In this document: in pieces, positions 1-11,190 of the stretch
Layout of the letters: every line of letters begins with the position of its first letter
Position numbering within the stretch: position 1 is the stretch's first letter
Source: Steinernema hermaphroditum
Lineage: Eukaryota > Nematoda > Chromadorea > Rhabditida > Steinernematidae
Direction: 5' to 3'
Assembly (NCBI GenBank): GCA_030435675.1
Contig: CM059623.1
Span: forward strand, 274,012-338,011
DNA: 64,000 nucleotides
Program-made: the position numbers and the translations under genes
Notes under the pieces: model-generated
Databases searched by the model: none
Told to the model about the DNA's origin: nothing
Seen by the model: only the letters and a program-made list of their open reading frames with translations

Positions 1-116
1 AAATAAGATCCTTTGTTGAGTAGGCTGTCCACGAGCAGGAAGCTGGGCTTCCTTTCGCTCTGAACAGTGCCGTCGTCTCGTTTCGAAAAGTTCCATGCAC
101 TGGAATGAGAACGCTT

Positions 117-632
117 CCGGTTCCAAATTTGTCTCTAATGCCGATTTCCAGACTGATCAGTGGGCTGCGCTCTCGGAGGAATGTTTTCTCACACGCCACA
201 ACAATAAAACGACTCACTTTTTTGTTTAAACGTCGCTCCTCGAAGCAATCAGCACGAATCGAAAGGTTCAGTCACTGAAACGAGAGAAGATCTGTGAAGA
301 AGGCGACTCAAATCGATCACAACAGATACATTTTCGTCGATAGAGCGGCGCCGTTATCAGTGGCGCCTCGATATTTATGAATGTGCGGCGCGCACCGTCG
401 ACGGCGCTCCCCGCCATCGCCTCTCCCCTCTTTGAACTTTCACTCCGTCGCCGCTTTAGAGGCGCGATCAGATGGCCCGATTCGTGCAGTTCTCTCTATA
501 TCTCTCTCATAATCACTTCAGAAATCTACTCGATTTCCCGATCGCTGTCGACTACTCACGAGCTTCATCTACACATATCTGTGAGTTTTCAGCTTCTGAT
601 GGGACTTATTGTGGTTCGCTTTCACTCCCCCG
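117..632 (+). repeat. Family A dispersed repeat, copy 1
   Basis: It aligns by eye along most of its length with copy 2 (4729-5222), from a shared CGGTTCCAAATTTG start through AATAAA, GGCGCCTCGATRTTTATGAAT and a common end near CTACACATATCTGTGAGTTTTC. Six copies exist in the first 22.5 kb in both orientations. The forward-strand reading frames over it differ between copies, so they are not a gene. Boundaries are approximate. An LTR or a MITE origin are both possible. Confidence 0.8.
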
Positions 633-1440
633 GGTGGGGGGTACATTGGGTTGGCGAGGGGGGGGGGGCAAAGTCAGGTGAATTTCGTCGTTGTGCAAAG
701 TCAGGTGAATTTCTCTCTCCTACAAAATGCTGCGAGAAAAAAATGCGATAGTCATTACAGGTATTGAACAAAACACTGACGAGAAGTAGGTGAATCTAGC
801 GTGTGGTCCCGAAGCGATTTCCCTGAATAAAAGGAAAATACGGTCGATTCGCAAAAAAATGGCCTGTTTACACGTTTTTCTCGGCCGGGGGATGAAGGGG
901 GCGCTAATCGATAGAGCTTGCCTAGCTCTATTCAACACTGAATCGCAATTACCATGTTTAATTGCCGATTTTGGCCTAAGAGGGTCGCTTTTGTCGGAAA
1001 CCGTTTATAGTTGTTCTACCTCGGATCATAGGGTTGGGGGGATAGTCGTAGTGAATTTTCATCGTCCACAAGATGCTGCAGAGATCATTACAGGAATTTC
1101 ACAGACGGGCCTGAGATGGACTGCAAGTTTCCATATAGTGCGCGTGGTCCCAACACGATCTCCCTGAATATGCACGCAATGGAACTGGGGGAAGCAAGCC
1201 GCGTAGATGCCGACTTATATCAAAAAAAAAGAATAATCGCAATGTGGAAGAACCCAAGAATAAGATTAACCATGAAAAAATAACGGATCTGCTTGCTGTG
1301 AATGATACAATGATACAAAAAAAACATAAGTAAATCAATTAAAACGTCTTCTATCAGTCTAGACTTGAATCAAATCGCATTCGCGACAAACTGGATGCTT
1401 AGGATCGGTATTAGTGGGTACAAGAAGTGTCGATGACCCG

Positions 1441-1600
1441 TTGTTTATCAAATTGTTTACGGAGGACGGGTGATAACATTCGTTCCGTGCCAGCCTAGTT
1501 GTTTACGGAGGATGGGGACAATATTCGTCGCTTTCTTATCAAATTGTTTACGGAGGACGGGTGATAACATTCATCCCGTGCCAGTCTAGTTGTTTACGGA
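1441..1600. repeat. Short tandem duplication (~110 bp unit)
   Basis: The segment TTATCAAATTGTTTACGGAG followed by GACGGGTGATAACATTC and CCCGTGCCAG occurs twice with a few substitutions, and shorter GTTTACGGAG pieces sit between and after them. It abuts the mariner MITE that follows. No coding content seen. Confidence 0.7.
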
Positions 1601-1609
1601 GAAAAGATA

Positions 1610-1811
1610 TTGGGTTGGAGCATTGAAAATGGGACACTTGATAAACATTCATTTTTTTCGCCACGTTTACACTTGTGGCAGAATTGATGGCTGATTTGTG
1701 GAGTGCAGTGAACTCTCACCCCACACTGTGCATATCTTGAAGTGTAATGGTTGAAAAAATGCAAATAAACAATAAGTGTAAAAGTGTCCCATTTTCACTG
1801 CTCCAACCCAA
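1610..1811. mobile_element. Mariner-type MITE, 202 bp
   Basis: Terminal inverted repeats of about 30 bp (TTGGGTTGGAGCATTGAAAA at the left, its near complement ending GCTCCAACCCAA at the right) are flanked on both sides by TA, the Tc1/mariner target duplication. The same terminal repeats bound the mariner remnant at 20338-20868, so this is an internally deleted relative with no transposase left. Confidence 0.85.
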
Positions 1812-1886
1812 TATATAATCTGAGGAAGTCGGCTTGTACATTCACTCGGCTTGTACCTCTCTGATACGTAGAAGTTATTTTCAGAC

Positions 1887-2609
1887 ATGTCTCCTGTACT
1901 GGCATTGCTGGTAATAAGTCATCAGCTACAGATGCGGACCCTCCATAACCTTCAAACGGAAAGTGTCGAGATGGAGACGCAGATTGTCAAGGAAACGATG
2001 AAAGGATGGTATCATGAATTATCGCAGCACTTGAAAGGTAGTCCTAAGGTGCTCTTTAGTACTCTAAAGAATAATGATCGTGTTTAGGGCACCACTCGAG
2101 GGCGCGCAGAGTCGCGCCTCTTGCGGAAGCCGCAATGGTGCCGCTCCTGAGCGCCCTGGCGGGTAGCTCAGGAGGCGCCGGCGCTGCAGTTGTTTGGTGT
2201 GAGCATGGGAAAGGCAGCGATCTGTGCAGGTCTCCGGATGGTCAACGTACTCGAAACTCTTCGAAAAAGACGAAGGAGGGCACAAGAGCCGGTCCACAAG
2301 AGTGGTACCAGCGCTCCCTTCCCTCTCCATCTCAGCGGTGGCGGTGCCATTAAGAGCCACTGGAGCGTCTATTGCGATCGCCCGCGGAAGGAGTTGCAGG
2401 AGACCCGAGCCCTACGAAGCTTTAACGTCACCCACTCCAAGAGACAAGTATTACTTCCCATAGATATCAGGGAGATTAAAACCGTCCTCCTTTACGCTGC
2501 GATCAGAGCCGCTCTCGATGAAGTCATGGAAGAGCAAAGACAACTCGAGCCCCAGCTACTGAGAAACGATGAGGGAGTGAGCCCTGAGAAGCCCGCAAAC
2601 GACCACTGA
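1887..2609 (+). CDS. Candidate three-exon gene, unknown product
   Basis: I do not recognise the product. A consistent model is exons 1887-2037, 2088-2162 and 2230-2609, giving about 201 aa. The inferred introns are 50 and 67 bp, begin GT and end TTTAG or GCAG, and keep phase. The N-terminal part (about residues 12-48) and the C-terminal part (about 155-185, ending EEQRQLEPQLL) look helical and charged; the middle is basic with an RKRRRR run. It lies between repeat copies, so it could be a fragment of a mobile element rather than a host gene. The splice model is inference; only the open frames are seen directly. Confidence 0.3.
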
Positions 2610-2874
2610 AACTGAGCACTTCACTATTAGATTTATTCTGCACTTGCTCGAGAATAAATCTCATTGATTGTTATAATTTGTTAACATTAAGAGCGGAGTA
2701 ACATTGCCGTAAGAAATTCTCGTCTTTGTCTTTTTTGTCGAGGACAACGACCATCTTGCGAAAAGTGCAAGTGATCGCTCTTGGCTTTAAAAGTCACAAT
2801 GAAGACTTTCCGGGTGTCCCAATTACCTCTGGAAGCCGGAAAACTCACACAGAGATGTTACTCGCTCGAAATTT

Positions 2875-2975
2875 CATCGAGTCTCGGGATCGGGATCGAG
2901 ATCGGGATCGAAAACTTTTCGAGTCTCGAGATCGGGATCGAAGCCATCGAGACTCGGGATCGGGATCGAAAATAG
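2875..2975. repeat. GGGATC/GAGATC hexamer minisatellite, array 1
   Basis: Repeated units of CGGGATCGGGATC and CGAGATC are interleaved with TTTTCGAGTCTCGAGATCG. All frames read as low-complexity Arg-Asp or Ile-Gly strings. A second array of the same family is at 3922-4075. Confidence 0.85.
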
Positions 2976-3099
2976 CCAATTTTTTTCCGACTTTTAAAAT
3001 GAAAACAAGGGTAATCCAATAAAAAAGCATCTTTGTAGTCATTTTTTGAACATTTTTCCTCGTTTTGTTCATCGATTTCAAGCTTTCAATTTGCCAAAT

Positions 3100-3900
3100 C
3101 GTGACAAATCGTCATCAAGCGAGTGATTGTTGTACCGGGAAGCCCAAAAAAGGAATCTAGACGGAAGCCCTAGATCATTCTAAGGTGAGGCCGATCGCAG
3201 CGGAACTGAAGATACAAAATCACTCATTGCCGTTCGTCGTGCACGCAGATGTCGCAATTCACTCACGATCAGGACTGTGGAAATTTTGAGTTTTGCGGTT
3301 TTGAGGGTATTTTTGGTTTTTGAGTTCTGATTTTTTTCTGTTATCCCACATCACAACTGACTTTAAGTTTTTAGTTTTGACTTTCGCGTTTTGAGTGTCA
3401 CACTGTCGTACTCGCCCTTATTAAAAACCGGACTTCGACTGGTCTCACCTTAGGATGTCCAAGAAAATGACATTTCAGATTTTAGTCTGGATACCCTTTA
3501 CCATTTTAATGTTTCAATGATCTTTTCTAGTGGTGCCCGTACTGTTGCAACAATCTAAGTTCTCTTTCTATACGTTAGACGAGCATTTTTAACCAGAGTC
3601 TGATCAAAAGCGTTAGCTCTGGAAAGCGTCACTTCTTTGTACGCGACGGCGTTTGATGTAAGAAACTTGCTGATGTTTAGATAGACAAAGGATTGAAGGC
3701 GCTCGAAGCACGGAAAACCCAAAAACCAGTCAGACAAAACCCAGTGTGAGGTTATAGAGCAATTTGCCTGACCTCGCTACTCGGTGCTATTTATGCGGCT
3801 CCGCGCTGTTTTGAATGACGATCTAGCGTTGATCACAGTCCGGTGGCGACGTAAATGACACAGTAGCAGGTGGGAAAGTTGCCATCTTTTCCAAGTGGGA
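3100..3900. other. Non-coding stretch, no gene seen
   Basis: Only short frames without recognisable protein. A TTTTGAGTTTT / TTTTTGGTTTTTGAG rich patch lies around 3280-3400. I see nothing else here. Confidence 0.5.
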
Positions 3901-3921
3901 CCCAAATTTTTCGATCTTTTC

Positions 3922-4075
3922 CGAAATTTTTCGAGACTCGGGGTCGAGATCGACATTTTACCGAGTCTCGAGATCGGGATCGGGATCGAAAACTTTTCGA
4001 GTCTCGAGATCGGGATCGGGATCGAGATCGAGATCGAAAGATCGAAGAAATTTCTCGAAATTTCGAGACTCGAAT
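3922..4075. repeat. GGGATC/GAGATC hexamer minisatellite, array 2
   Basis: Same units and same orientation as the array at 2875-2975, including TTTTCGAGTCTCGAGATCG, and flanked by AAATTTCGAGACTCG at both ends. It reads as Arg-Asp repeats in one frame, an artefact of the hexamer. Confidence 0.85.
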
Positions 4076-4079
4076 AACA

Positions 4080-4728
4080 TCTCTGAGTTACTCACACATG
4101 CCACAGGATTTGCCATCGACGGCTCGCCACTATCGCGACATCCCAAATCAACCTTTCTATCATTCATCTACTGTTGTATTTCTTTATTTCTTGTTGTATT
4201 TCTTCCTCATTCTTAACTCCTTCTGCCCGCTCATTGACTATCCTTCAATTCCGATCCTCCAACACAACTCCTGAATCCACATACACGAAGTATGTCGGCG
4301 ATACCAAACGTGGGAAAATCTGTGTCCACCTCTCAATTCGCGATAGCAACCCAACTCGACGACAGTCACACCGTCGACCCTCGAATGCTTAGACCATTTT
4401 GTGGCGTGCGGTAGTTGACGACTGCACGTAAAGCTGCGAGGTCGGCACCGGCTATCTGTCGATTCTCGTTTTTGTCTGCTATCCTTTCCGTAGTCTTGCC
4501 TTCTGTTCCGCTCCCCAATAAACCACTATACTGAACCTTAAGTCCACTACACCACTTACTAATCCAAGGTACACACCACGGAACCCCCCTGGGAAGGGGG
4601 AAGACACAGTGGGTTCGCTAGAACTCGGGTCAATCCTAAAGTTCAGCTCACCCCCAAAAGCTGGCACAACACAACCTTTTGAGCAACAGTCCCGTCCGTC
4701 TATGCAAGAAACAAATATGCAAAACGCC
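4080..4728. other. Non-coding stretch
   Basis: No convincing gene. Short frames with no family resemblance. The segment just before 4729 resembles the sequence preceding family A copy 1, so part of it may belong to that repeat. Confidence 0.4.
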
Positions 4729-5222
4729 CCCGGTTCCAAATTTGTTTCTAATGCCGATTTTCATTCAGCCTAACCAGTAGGATGCGCTCTCACAGGAATA
4801 TTGTTTCGCAATAAAGCAACTCACTTTTTTGTTCAAACGTTGCTCATCGATACAGTCGACGCAAATCGGAAGATTCAATCACTGAAAAAAGAGGAGATCA
4901 TTCAAATGAAATCTCTAATCGATCACAGCAGATACATTTCCGTCGATATAACGGTGCCGCCGTCAGAGGCGCCTCGATGTTTACGAGTGCGCGGCACAGA
5001 CCGTCGACGGCGCTCCTCGCCTTTGCCTCTTCCCTCTTTGCACTTTTACTCCGTCGCCGCTTTGGAAGAGACGCGATCAGGCCCGATTTGTGCAGTTCTT
5101 TACACCTCTCTCGTTTTTAGAAATCTGCTCGATTTCCCGATCGCTGTCGACTTCTCACGAGCTTCGTCTACACATATCTGTGAGTTTTCAGCTTCTGATG
5201 GGACTTATTGTGGTTCGCTTCC
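4729..5222 (+). repeat. Family A dispersed repeat, copy 2
   Basis: Near full-length match to copy 1 (117-632): CGGTTCCAAATTTG start, AATAAAGCAACTCACTTTTT, CGATACAGTCGACGC, the GGCGCCTCGATGTTTA core and the CACGAGCTTCGTCTACACAT end, followed in both by a shared GGGACTTATTGTGGTTCGCT tail. Confidence 0.8.
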
Positions 5223-5462
5223 ACTTGTTGAATCACTAAATGATATTTTTATAGATCAGCGTATATCGTCAACATACTTCGCTTGGCACTGGCCTTTCTC
5301 TCACCGTCAGCGCAAAACGTGCGGTTAGTTTTCTATAATATCTCAGTGTCCACATAAAAAGCCTCACAAACCTCAAAGCACGGGTACAGTCCCCGGATCC
5401 CTTGACACATCGCTATTGTATATACTGTGTGGTTAGTCAATTCGGCTCTATTAGGGAGAAGT

Positions 5463-5622
5463 GGCCAAAATGGTACCGATCTTGACAAAATGGTGCCGAT
5501 CTTGACAGAATGGTATTTATTTTGACAAAACGGTATTTAGATTGACAAAAGTATAATTAGATTGACAAAACTGAATTTAGATTGACACAACCATATTTCA
5601 CTGACAAAACATTCTTTCGCAG
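5463..5622. repeat. Degenerate 18-20 bp tandem repeat
   Basis: About eight diverged units of the form ATTTAGATTGACAAAA plus 2-4 bases (variants GATCTTGACAAAATGGTAC and ATTGACACAACC). The period drifts, so it is an old minisatellite. No coding content. Confidence 0.8.
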
Positions 5623-5817
5623 CTTATGACAAAACACGCGAATTCTCAACCGCCAATCCAAATTTAGAAAATTCAAAAGTTGTTTGGTTTATTTCTCGAG
5701 ATCTAAGTTCAAAAATCCTGCTGCGTTATTGACGGCCGCAACTTTTCGGCCGGAAATGTTAAAAAATCTGCCGGAAAAGTCAAAATCAGAAATGAAAGTC
5801 AAATCAGATCAATCAAT

Positions 5818-6050
5818 CGGGTTGGTATAAAACATGGATATGGATATGGGTATGGGTGAGTGGTAAAAAACATGGGTGGATGGGAAAACATGGGTAACGG
5901 TGATCGTGGCGGGACCCAATTCATGGGTAGCGACAATTTTCACTTTTTTTCACTTTTTTGCCATGGATCGTTATGGATAGTCATGGGTAGCCTTTAGATC
6001 GTCAAGGATAGTCATGGGTAGCCTTTGGAACGTCATGGGTACTAGAAGTA
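5818..6050. repeat. ATGGGTA-rich repeat, related to 41366-41450
   Basis: Contains GGGTTGGTATAAAACATGGA, GAGTGGTAAAAAACATGGGT and GGTGATCGTGGCGGGA; the same chain of motifs appears at 41366-41450. It then has three copies of GTCATGGGTAGCCTTT(A/G)GA. A decayed dispersed repeat. Confidence 0.6.
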
Positions 6051-6473
6051 AACGACAGCGATAACGTGAGAGCACCACAGTAATCGCGCGCCTGGCAATC
6101 AGGGTAATCGCTGCGGAACCGTTCACTGGTATTTTTCGTCCGCTCTTTTTTCTTTTCCGTGCGATCTTTTTCCTTCTCGTGCGAGCGCACGCGAACGTCG
6201 GCGCGTTTCTCGCCCTGCTGCTGAATTCATCCGTCGTCATATTGCTCGTTTTTCACCTTTACCTTGTTTGGAAATTGCGCGGACTGCGAATGCAGTGCGA
6301 TGAGGGTGGCAAGTGTACTTTTCGCCGATAAAATCTGTTTATGTATTGGACTCTTAACCTTTGTTGCGAACGTCTGGCGCCGCAGCTGCCAGACTATCTG
6401 TTTCTGTTTCGCAAATGGTAATCGCGCCGAACCGACCGTCAGAGACAGGCGCGGTCAGGGCGATGTAACTCTA

Positions 6474-7050
6474 CAGGGTGACACAAAAGTTCTGTAACGC
6501 TAAAAACCGAGCGTATCTAGAAAGCATGAGCGAAATGAAACAAACATTATTTACCACACGAAAAAGCAACAAAAACTACATAGGATGTCACAGAAGCAGT
6601 TCGAAGCGACCACATTTTGCCGAAATGCAGGCCTCCTAATGTTTCGGAAAATTTTTGACCGTGGTCGTTCGTTGCTGTTTGAGCAATGTCATCTTCATAG
6701 ATGGAAGGGTTTTTTACGGTGCTTCCGTCCATAACCCGCAGAATCACCGCTAGATCCTCAAGAAAGGCTCGTCAAAGACTGTGCAGGTGGAAAAAGCCAC
6801 TTCCCTGCTTTTTTGATAATTTAGGCCGGAATCTGTGAAACCGGGAAAATGATCACTATGGTCAAAAAACGCATCCAATGGAAAAACATTTACAGGAGCG
6901 AGTTTTAAAGTAACCCAAAAAGTAAGAAAGGGATAGTGAGCAGAAATAGATTCCGAATTCGAATACCAAACGAAACAGCACGACCGATTCACAAAATGAC
7001 AAAAAAATGAATAGTTTAAATCTGCGGTACAGAATTTTCGTGTCACCCTG
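6474..7050. mobile_element. Tc1/mariner-like MITE, 577 bp
   Basis: Terminal inverted repeats of about 25 bp: CAGGGTGACACAAAAGTTCT at the left and the complement of CAGGGTGACACGAAAATTCT at the right, flanked by TA on both sides. No transposase is visible between them. Confidence 0.8.
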
Positions 7051-7133
7051 TATATTCCGCGGTTCCACCTTCCATCGCTTCGCTGACTTTTTCCATCGAC
7101 ATTTCAGGGTTCTAACTGGTCCGTACTGTTCCA

Positions 7134-7721
7134 ATGACTGCAAGAAGAGGCTTGTTGCAGTGTCTGCCCTTTTCGAACTCAACTTCAAGTGATTATCCTT
7201 GTGATTTCTGTGACAAAAGTTACAAATCACAGAAATCTTTGAATAATCATAAACGGGAAAAGCACAACATGAGTACTCCGCGTGTAGTGCAACCCCAAAA
7301 TGCAGCATACTGTGGAATAACTAACTGTGGGTGGATCGGACACAGAAACAATATTTAGGGACAACTACGTTGATAAGATCGAAAACTGGGCACCTTGTCA
7401 TCGAGTCAAGCAGGCCAAAAGATTAGATGAAGTGATCCAAGCAGTTTTGAACTGTGCACTGTGCGTTGTAGGTCTTCTAAGACGCATTCAAGCTCTCACC
7501 CTCATCCTCTCCCACCCAAACACCAAGAAACGTAATATAACTTAGAGCGAAATCAGGACGACCACCGGCAACTTGGATTCGGCTGATCTTGCTCTACTGG
7601 AAACATCACTCACTAACTTTACCAATCGCGTCTCTCCTGGGGTCACTGAAATAACGCGCCGCTCAGAGCTTCGCGGCCCTGGACGTCCGCCCAGAGGAGC
7701 TCCTCAACGATCATCACAATA
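7134..7721 (+). pseudogene. C2H2 zinc-finger coding debris
   Basis: One frame encodes a classical finger, CDFCDKSYKSQKSLNNHKREKH, as C-x2-C-x12-H-x4-H (around 7200-7265), followed by a second Cys/His-rich segment. Frames shift at about 7330 and again at about 7545; the last part reads GRPPRG-like and stops near 7721. Single C2H2 fingers at an N-terminus are known in R2/NeSL-clade retrotransposons, but the RT and endonuclease are absent, so that assignment is only a suggestion. It could also be a broken host transcription factor. Confidence 0.4.
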
Positions 7722-8175
7722 GGCATTACCCACGGCAGCGCACATTTCAATACGATAAATCACATTTGCAGCTTGACCACATTTAAACTTTGCGATAAAA
7801 TTGGCTTACAAATCGTGCTCTAACAAGGTGAAGGTGAAAAACGAGCAATATGACGAGTGTTTCTTTCGCGTGCGCTCGCACGAGAAGGAAAAAGATCGCA
7901 CGGAAAAGAAATAAGCACACCATTTGATAGTGCAACTTTGCCGTGTCAAGAGATTTGTAAAGATTTGTTCTGAAACATATTATTTGTCAATCAACTTTCC
8001 CCCTCCAAAATTGATGATCCCACGATCTTTTATGCCCTGAAAGTTCAATAGGCATACCTTTCTAATTATGTGTTTCCCAGGGTCAAGCATCCATCGAGAA
8101 TCCTCGGGTTCCGACACGCCTGCTCCAAAGTTGCATATAAGGAGCTACTCATTGGCCAATCATCTGAAAATAAAG

Positions 8176-8505
8176 ATGTCAACGGTACTCCAAGTTCTGC
8201 TAGGAAGGTCGACGCTTCAGTGTCTGTCAGAAACCGAACTTGTCCTCTACGAGTCGGTGTGCAAGCTCCTTAATCTCGCAAATCCGTACTCATTCGAGAC
8301 CCAACCATGGACACGCATCGCAATCCTACCAGCCAACGAACGTCTTACAATCTTCGAAGCACATGTGCTCTCGTGCCTCCTGGGATATGGACAGCCGGAC
8401 CAATTATTCACCACTCAAGAGCTATTGGACTTTCAAGAAATCCTCTACGTTCTGAGGATTTTCGAACCTCTCCTGGTTTGCCGTTATGAACCTGATGATC
8501 ACTGA
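8176..8505 (+). CDS. Small unknown protein, family member 1
   Basis: Open frame of 109 aa from an ATG at 8176 (36 upstream codons are also open). I do not know the family. It contains an LSETE...L..S....L..L.NPYSF pattern over residues 15-42 and a C-terminal helical part. The start region aligns with a second ORF on the minus strand at 18930-19057 (M-A/S-T at the start, PYSF and a W..I motif in the same order), which argues for a real protein family. Its neighbour is the LTR element just downstream; its relative is next to the Maverick remnant. It may be an accessory gene of a mobile element. Confidence 0.5.
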   Translation: MSTVLQVLLGRSTLQCLSETELVLYESVCKLLNLANPYSFETQPWTRIAILPANERLTIFEAHVLSCLLGYGQPDQLFTTQELLDFQEILYVLRIFEPLLVCRYEPDDH

Positions 8506-8713
8506 TCATTGATCATTGATCACCGGGCTCATTAAGCAAAATTCCATTGACAATCAATCGTCACACATTAATTAATTAATAAATAATTAATAATTACTCA
8601 AATTCCATGAAACTCCGCCCAATTTCCATGAAACTCCGCCCACTTTCTATCCAATCTTTAGGCCGGGGCTTAAATATGTGCTGATTGGTGGATTATCGAT
8701 TTTGTGACGATCT
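8506..8713. other. AT-rich spacer with short repeats
   Basis: Holds three GATCATT units, an ATTAATTAATTAATAAATAA run and two copies of AATTTCCATGAAACTCCGCCC-like sequence in tandem. No gene. Confidence 0.6.
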
Positions 8714-8719
8714 GTATAT
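8714..8719. repeat. Target site duplication, left (GTATAT)
   Basis: GTATAT here and GTATAT at 13190-13195 flank the LTR element. The right copy lies inside a MITE arm. The length (5 or 6 bp) is uncertain because the outer ~10 bp of the left LTR have diverged. Confidence 0.5.
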
Positions 8720-9220
8720 CACTACTCATAGGGCACAGGAACCAACACAACACGACGACGAACACTGAACAACCGATCGACCTTCGCGGGAAACTCTTAC
8801 TCTCTCTCTAACTTCTCTTACTTCTACTCTCTAACTCTTAGTCTCTCAAACAACTCTAACTCAGACTCAACTCAAACTCTTAATCTCAATCAGCTCAATC
8901 AGATCTCTTCTCTTCCAACTTCTACCTTGACTCAACTTGCAACAAAGGAATTGCTCTTTTTTTGCTCACGGTAGCTGCCGGGCCTAGATACAACGATGGA
9001 GTTTCTTTTATCAGGACTTCTTGGGGAGGAGCTTCAGTTGGCGATCGGAGCTGCGAGCGCGGCGGAAGTCGGCTGATCGGGGGTCGAAGCCTAAACATGA
9101 AACATTAATGTTTGCATTATAGAGTTCCGAAGTGTGAACGGCAGTGATCGGAATGTGCCGTCACAACAATCGAGAACATCTGAAATGTAATTATCCCATA
9201 ACATTGTACCTATCTCTACA
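8720..9220 (-). repeat. 3' LTR of minus-strand retrotransposon
   Basis: Near-identical to the LTR at 12670-13189 from AGGGCACAG(G/A)AACCAACACA to ACCTATCTCTACA. The other copy carries small insertions in the CT-rich part (about 12830-12930). Read on the minus strand it begins TGTAGAGATAGG. The outermost ~10 bp differ from the other LTR. Confidence 0.9.
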
Positions 9221-9236
9221 ACTCATACCCCCATTT
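9221..9236 (-). promoter_or_regulatory. Polypurine-like tract of the LTR element
   Basis: On the minus strand the sequence just before the 3' LTR reads AAATGGGGGTATGAGT, a purine-rich tract where plus-strand priming would be expected. Confidence 0.55.
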
Positions 9237-9241
9237 AGATT

Positions 9242-11127
9242 TCAAAATATCATTGATTGCTGAAGAACAACGTCAAGATCGAGTGCCGAAAGCTGTGCTG
9301 GAAGCTGTGGAGACGTGACTACACCGAGTACGTACTTTCTGAATCTCTCATTCTGCTCTAGATCCCTTTTCGAGCGACTGTTGTTGAAAAAACTCCGAAG
9401 TTGCTCGTACGGTACTGCGAATCCTTGGACAGACAGAACGAGGTTTTGGTCACACTCATTGACTATTTCGTAATTTTCAGGAAAGGTCAACGCAAAATCT
9501 TTGGCATCTGATAACCAAGTGTTTCCCAACATGTGTCCGGCCCATCGGGCATGCTTTGCAAATCGACATGCCTGTGTTTCATCTGGCTTCCACATCACGA
9601 CTGTTCCTTCCGAGAGGCTGCAGTGTCCATCTTCATATCGACAGTCTTCCATACTACCGAAGGATGACTCAAGCCTCTCACTACCAAACTGGGATACGAC
9701 CGTCGATTGAAAAAGGTAACAGTTTGTGATGATTTCTATCACGTCGCTGAAAGAGCCAATAACGGGGGCTGTGTGGTCAATTACCAACTCCTTAGTTGTT
9801 TGAAAGTGGTCCCCTTTTTTGTCATTTCCCCTTGCGAACACTTCTTGTTGGTAATCATGTTTTTGCATTCCCTGAGGCTTACTTCCAGAGTTCTGTGTTC
9901 CTTATGGAGAAAATGGTCATTGATGAAATTTGTGTAGTAGGTAGCCTTTGGTTCCACCACTTTGCAGACGTAGGCGGGCGTCTCGTATCGCCTTACATTG
10001 TGCTTGTAGATGTCTAATGTTGTGGGAACACTTCGATTTGTAGCCTTCTGAAGGGCAGCGAGGTTGAAGTTGAAGCGAGGGCAGTCCATGCTCGAGGGCA
10101 GTCGAAATCTCCAAGGTTCTTGGTTCCATTTGCAGATCAGAGGGGCATTAGGATGAGGGATGGCGTGCGCCAGGCCAATCGTGCATAGTAGAAGAAGACC
10201 AGTCTTAGTGATGGCGCTTACACTTGTTGATTTTGCTGAGGTCCGACTTGATGATTTTGCGTTCCTTTCAGGGCATTCCACTTCTCTGATAAACTCCTCG
10301 ACGTCATCACTCGGCACTTCTTCAGAAGTTCTGACAACCATCAGTTCCGGGTAACTTAGTGCGGCCAGATGCTGATTCTTGGCAATCAGAGCCTTTTCCT
10401 TGGCTTCCCAACGTGCCTCCATTTCTTCCATTGAGCGCCTGATGCATCCGAGTTCTTCTACTAGGTGAGATTCCCGTGGTTGACCTTCAACTTGTACTAC
10501 ATAAACGCGATTTCCATTTGCAGGGGTCTGATTGCTGCTTGGCCGAGTTCCATTCGGGTTGCGATACGCCTGTTGCTGTGGGAATCCCGCTCTTGGTGAG
10601 CCTCTGTTGTTCATTGGTGTTTGATTGTGGTTTTTCCCTTGGTTCCAGAACGACTGCTGAGGTCTGCTCGTTTGGCGGCAGTTTCTGGCAAAATGGCCGA
10701 ACATCCCACATGAATAACACGGGCCTTGTGGTGCTGGTTGGAGAGGTCTTTCGTGGTTTGGCATAAAACCTGTGTTTTGCGGTCTCTGTGTCCCAGTGGG
10801 TTGTGGGTACCAAGGGTTAATCTGCGGAGGCTGATTCCAGGGAGTCATGCTGTTCCATTGAGTGTCGGGTTGTTGCTGATTCCATCCTGGCTGCGAGTTG
10901 CTCCATCGCTCCGGTGGGCCGTTCCAGCGCTCGTTCGCCATTTGTTGGTTCCACTGACGTTGAGGTTCACGGGGGCCATAAGGGGATCGATCTTCTCGGG
11001 GTCTGGGCGCTGGTGACCGGGATGGTCTTTGGTCTGGTTCTCGGAAGCTTACTTGACGAGTCTCCCTTCGAGGTTCTTCGACTTGTGATTTCAAGTGGTT
11101 GGTAATCAGGCTGCAGAGCTGGTTCAC
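9242..11127 (-). pseudogene. Gag C-terminus (zinc knuckle) fused to env-like region, frameshifted
   Basis: Two overlapping minus-strand frames, 11127-9781 (448 codons) and 9868-9242 (208 codons). The first is a Pro/Gln/Trp/Arg-rich linker, then a CCHC zinc knuckle (Cys137, Cys140, His145, Cys150 of this frame; about 10678-10719), then a hydrophobic stretch at residues 305-322 that resembles a signal peptide followed by a Cys-rich ectodomain-like part. The second continues that ectodomain (several Cys, a conserved-looking GTVVMWKP block) and ends at 9242; the frame change lies in the 88-base overlap. The whole sits in the same frame as the upstream gag with a TGA between. The glycoprotein family is not identified. 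No pol lies between knuckle and env-like part. Confidence 0.6.
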
Positions 11128-11190
11128 TTGGTCAGTGAATGCATCTTCCTTTCGACAGTCTGTCTCGATGGCCTCTGCCTTCTGAGCGAG

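Larger units (their letters stand above)
6137..7908. mobile_element. Inverted-repeat pair bounding a ~1.8 kb decayed element
   Basis: The segment at about 6155-6262 (CTTCTCGTGCGAGCGCACGC up to TTGCTCGTTTTTCACCTT) recurs inverted at about 7820-7905. The enclosed DNA holds a Tc-like MITE (6474-7050) and coding debris with a C2H2 zinc finger (7134-7721). This looks like a DNA transposon or foldback into which the smaller MITE jumped. Outer ends and target duplication were not resolved. Confidence 0.5.

Noticed and set aside
377..751. ORF with SRSLSTTHELHLHISVSF-like peptide, recurring in several places
   Set aside because: It is the forward frame of family A repeats; the frame changes from copy to copy.
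2726..3022. Arg-Asp repeat protein (also at 3870-4274)
   Set aside because: The RDRDRD strings come from a GGGATC/GAGATC hexamer array; other frames give equally repetitive peptides and no start or splice context supports a gene.
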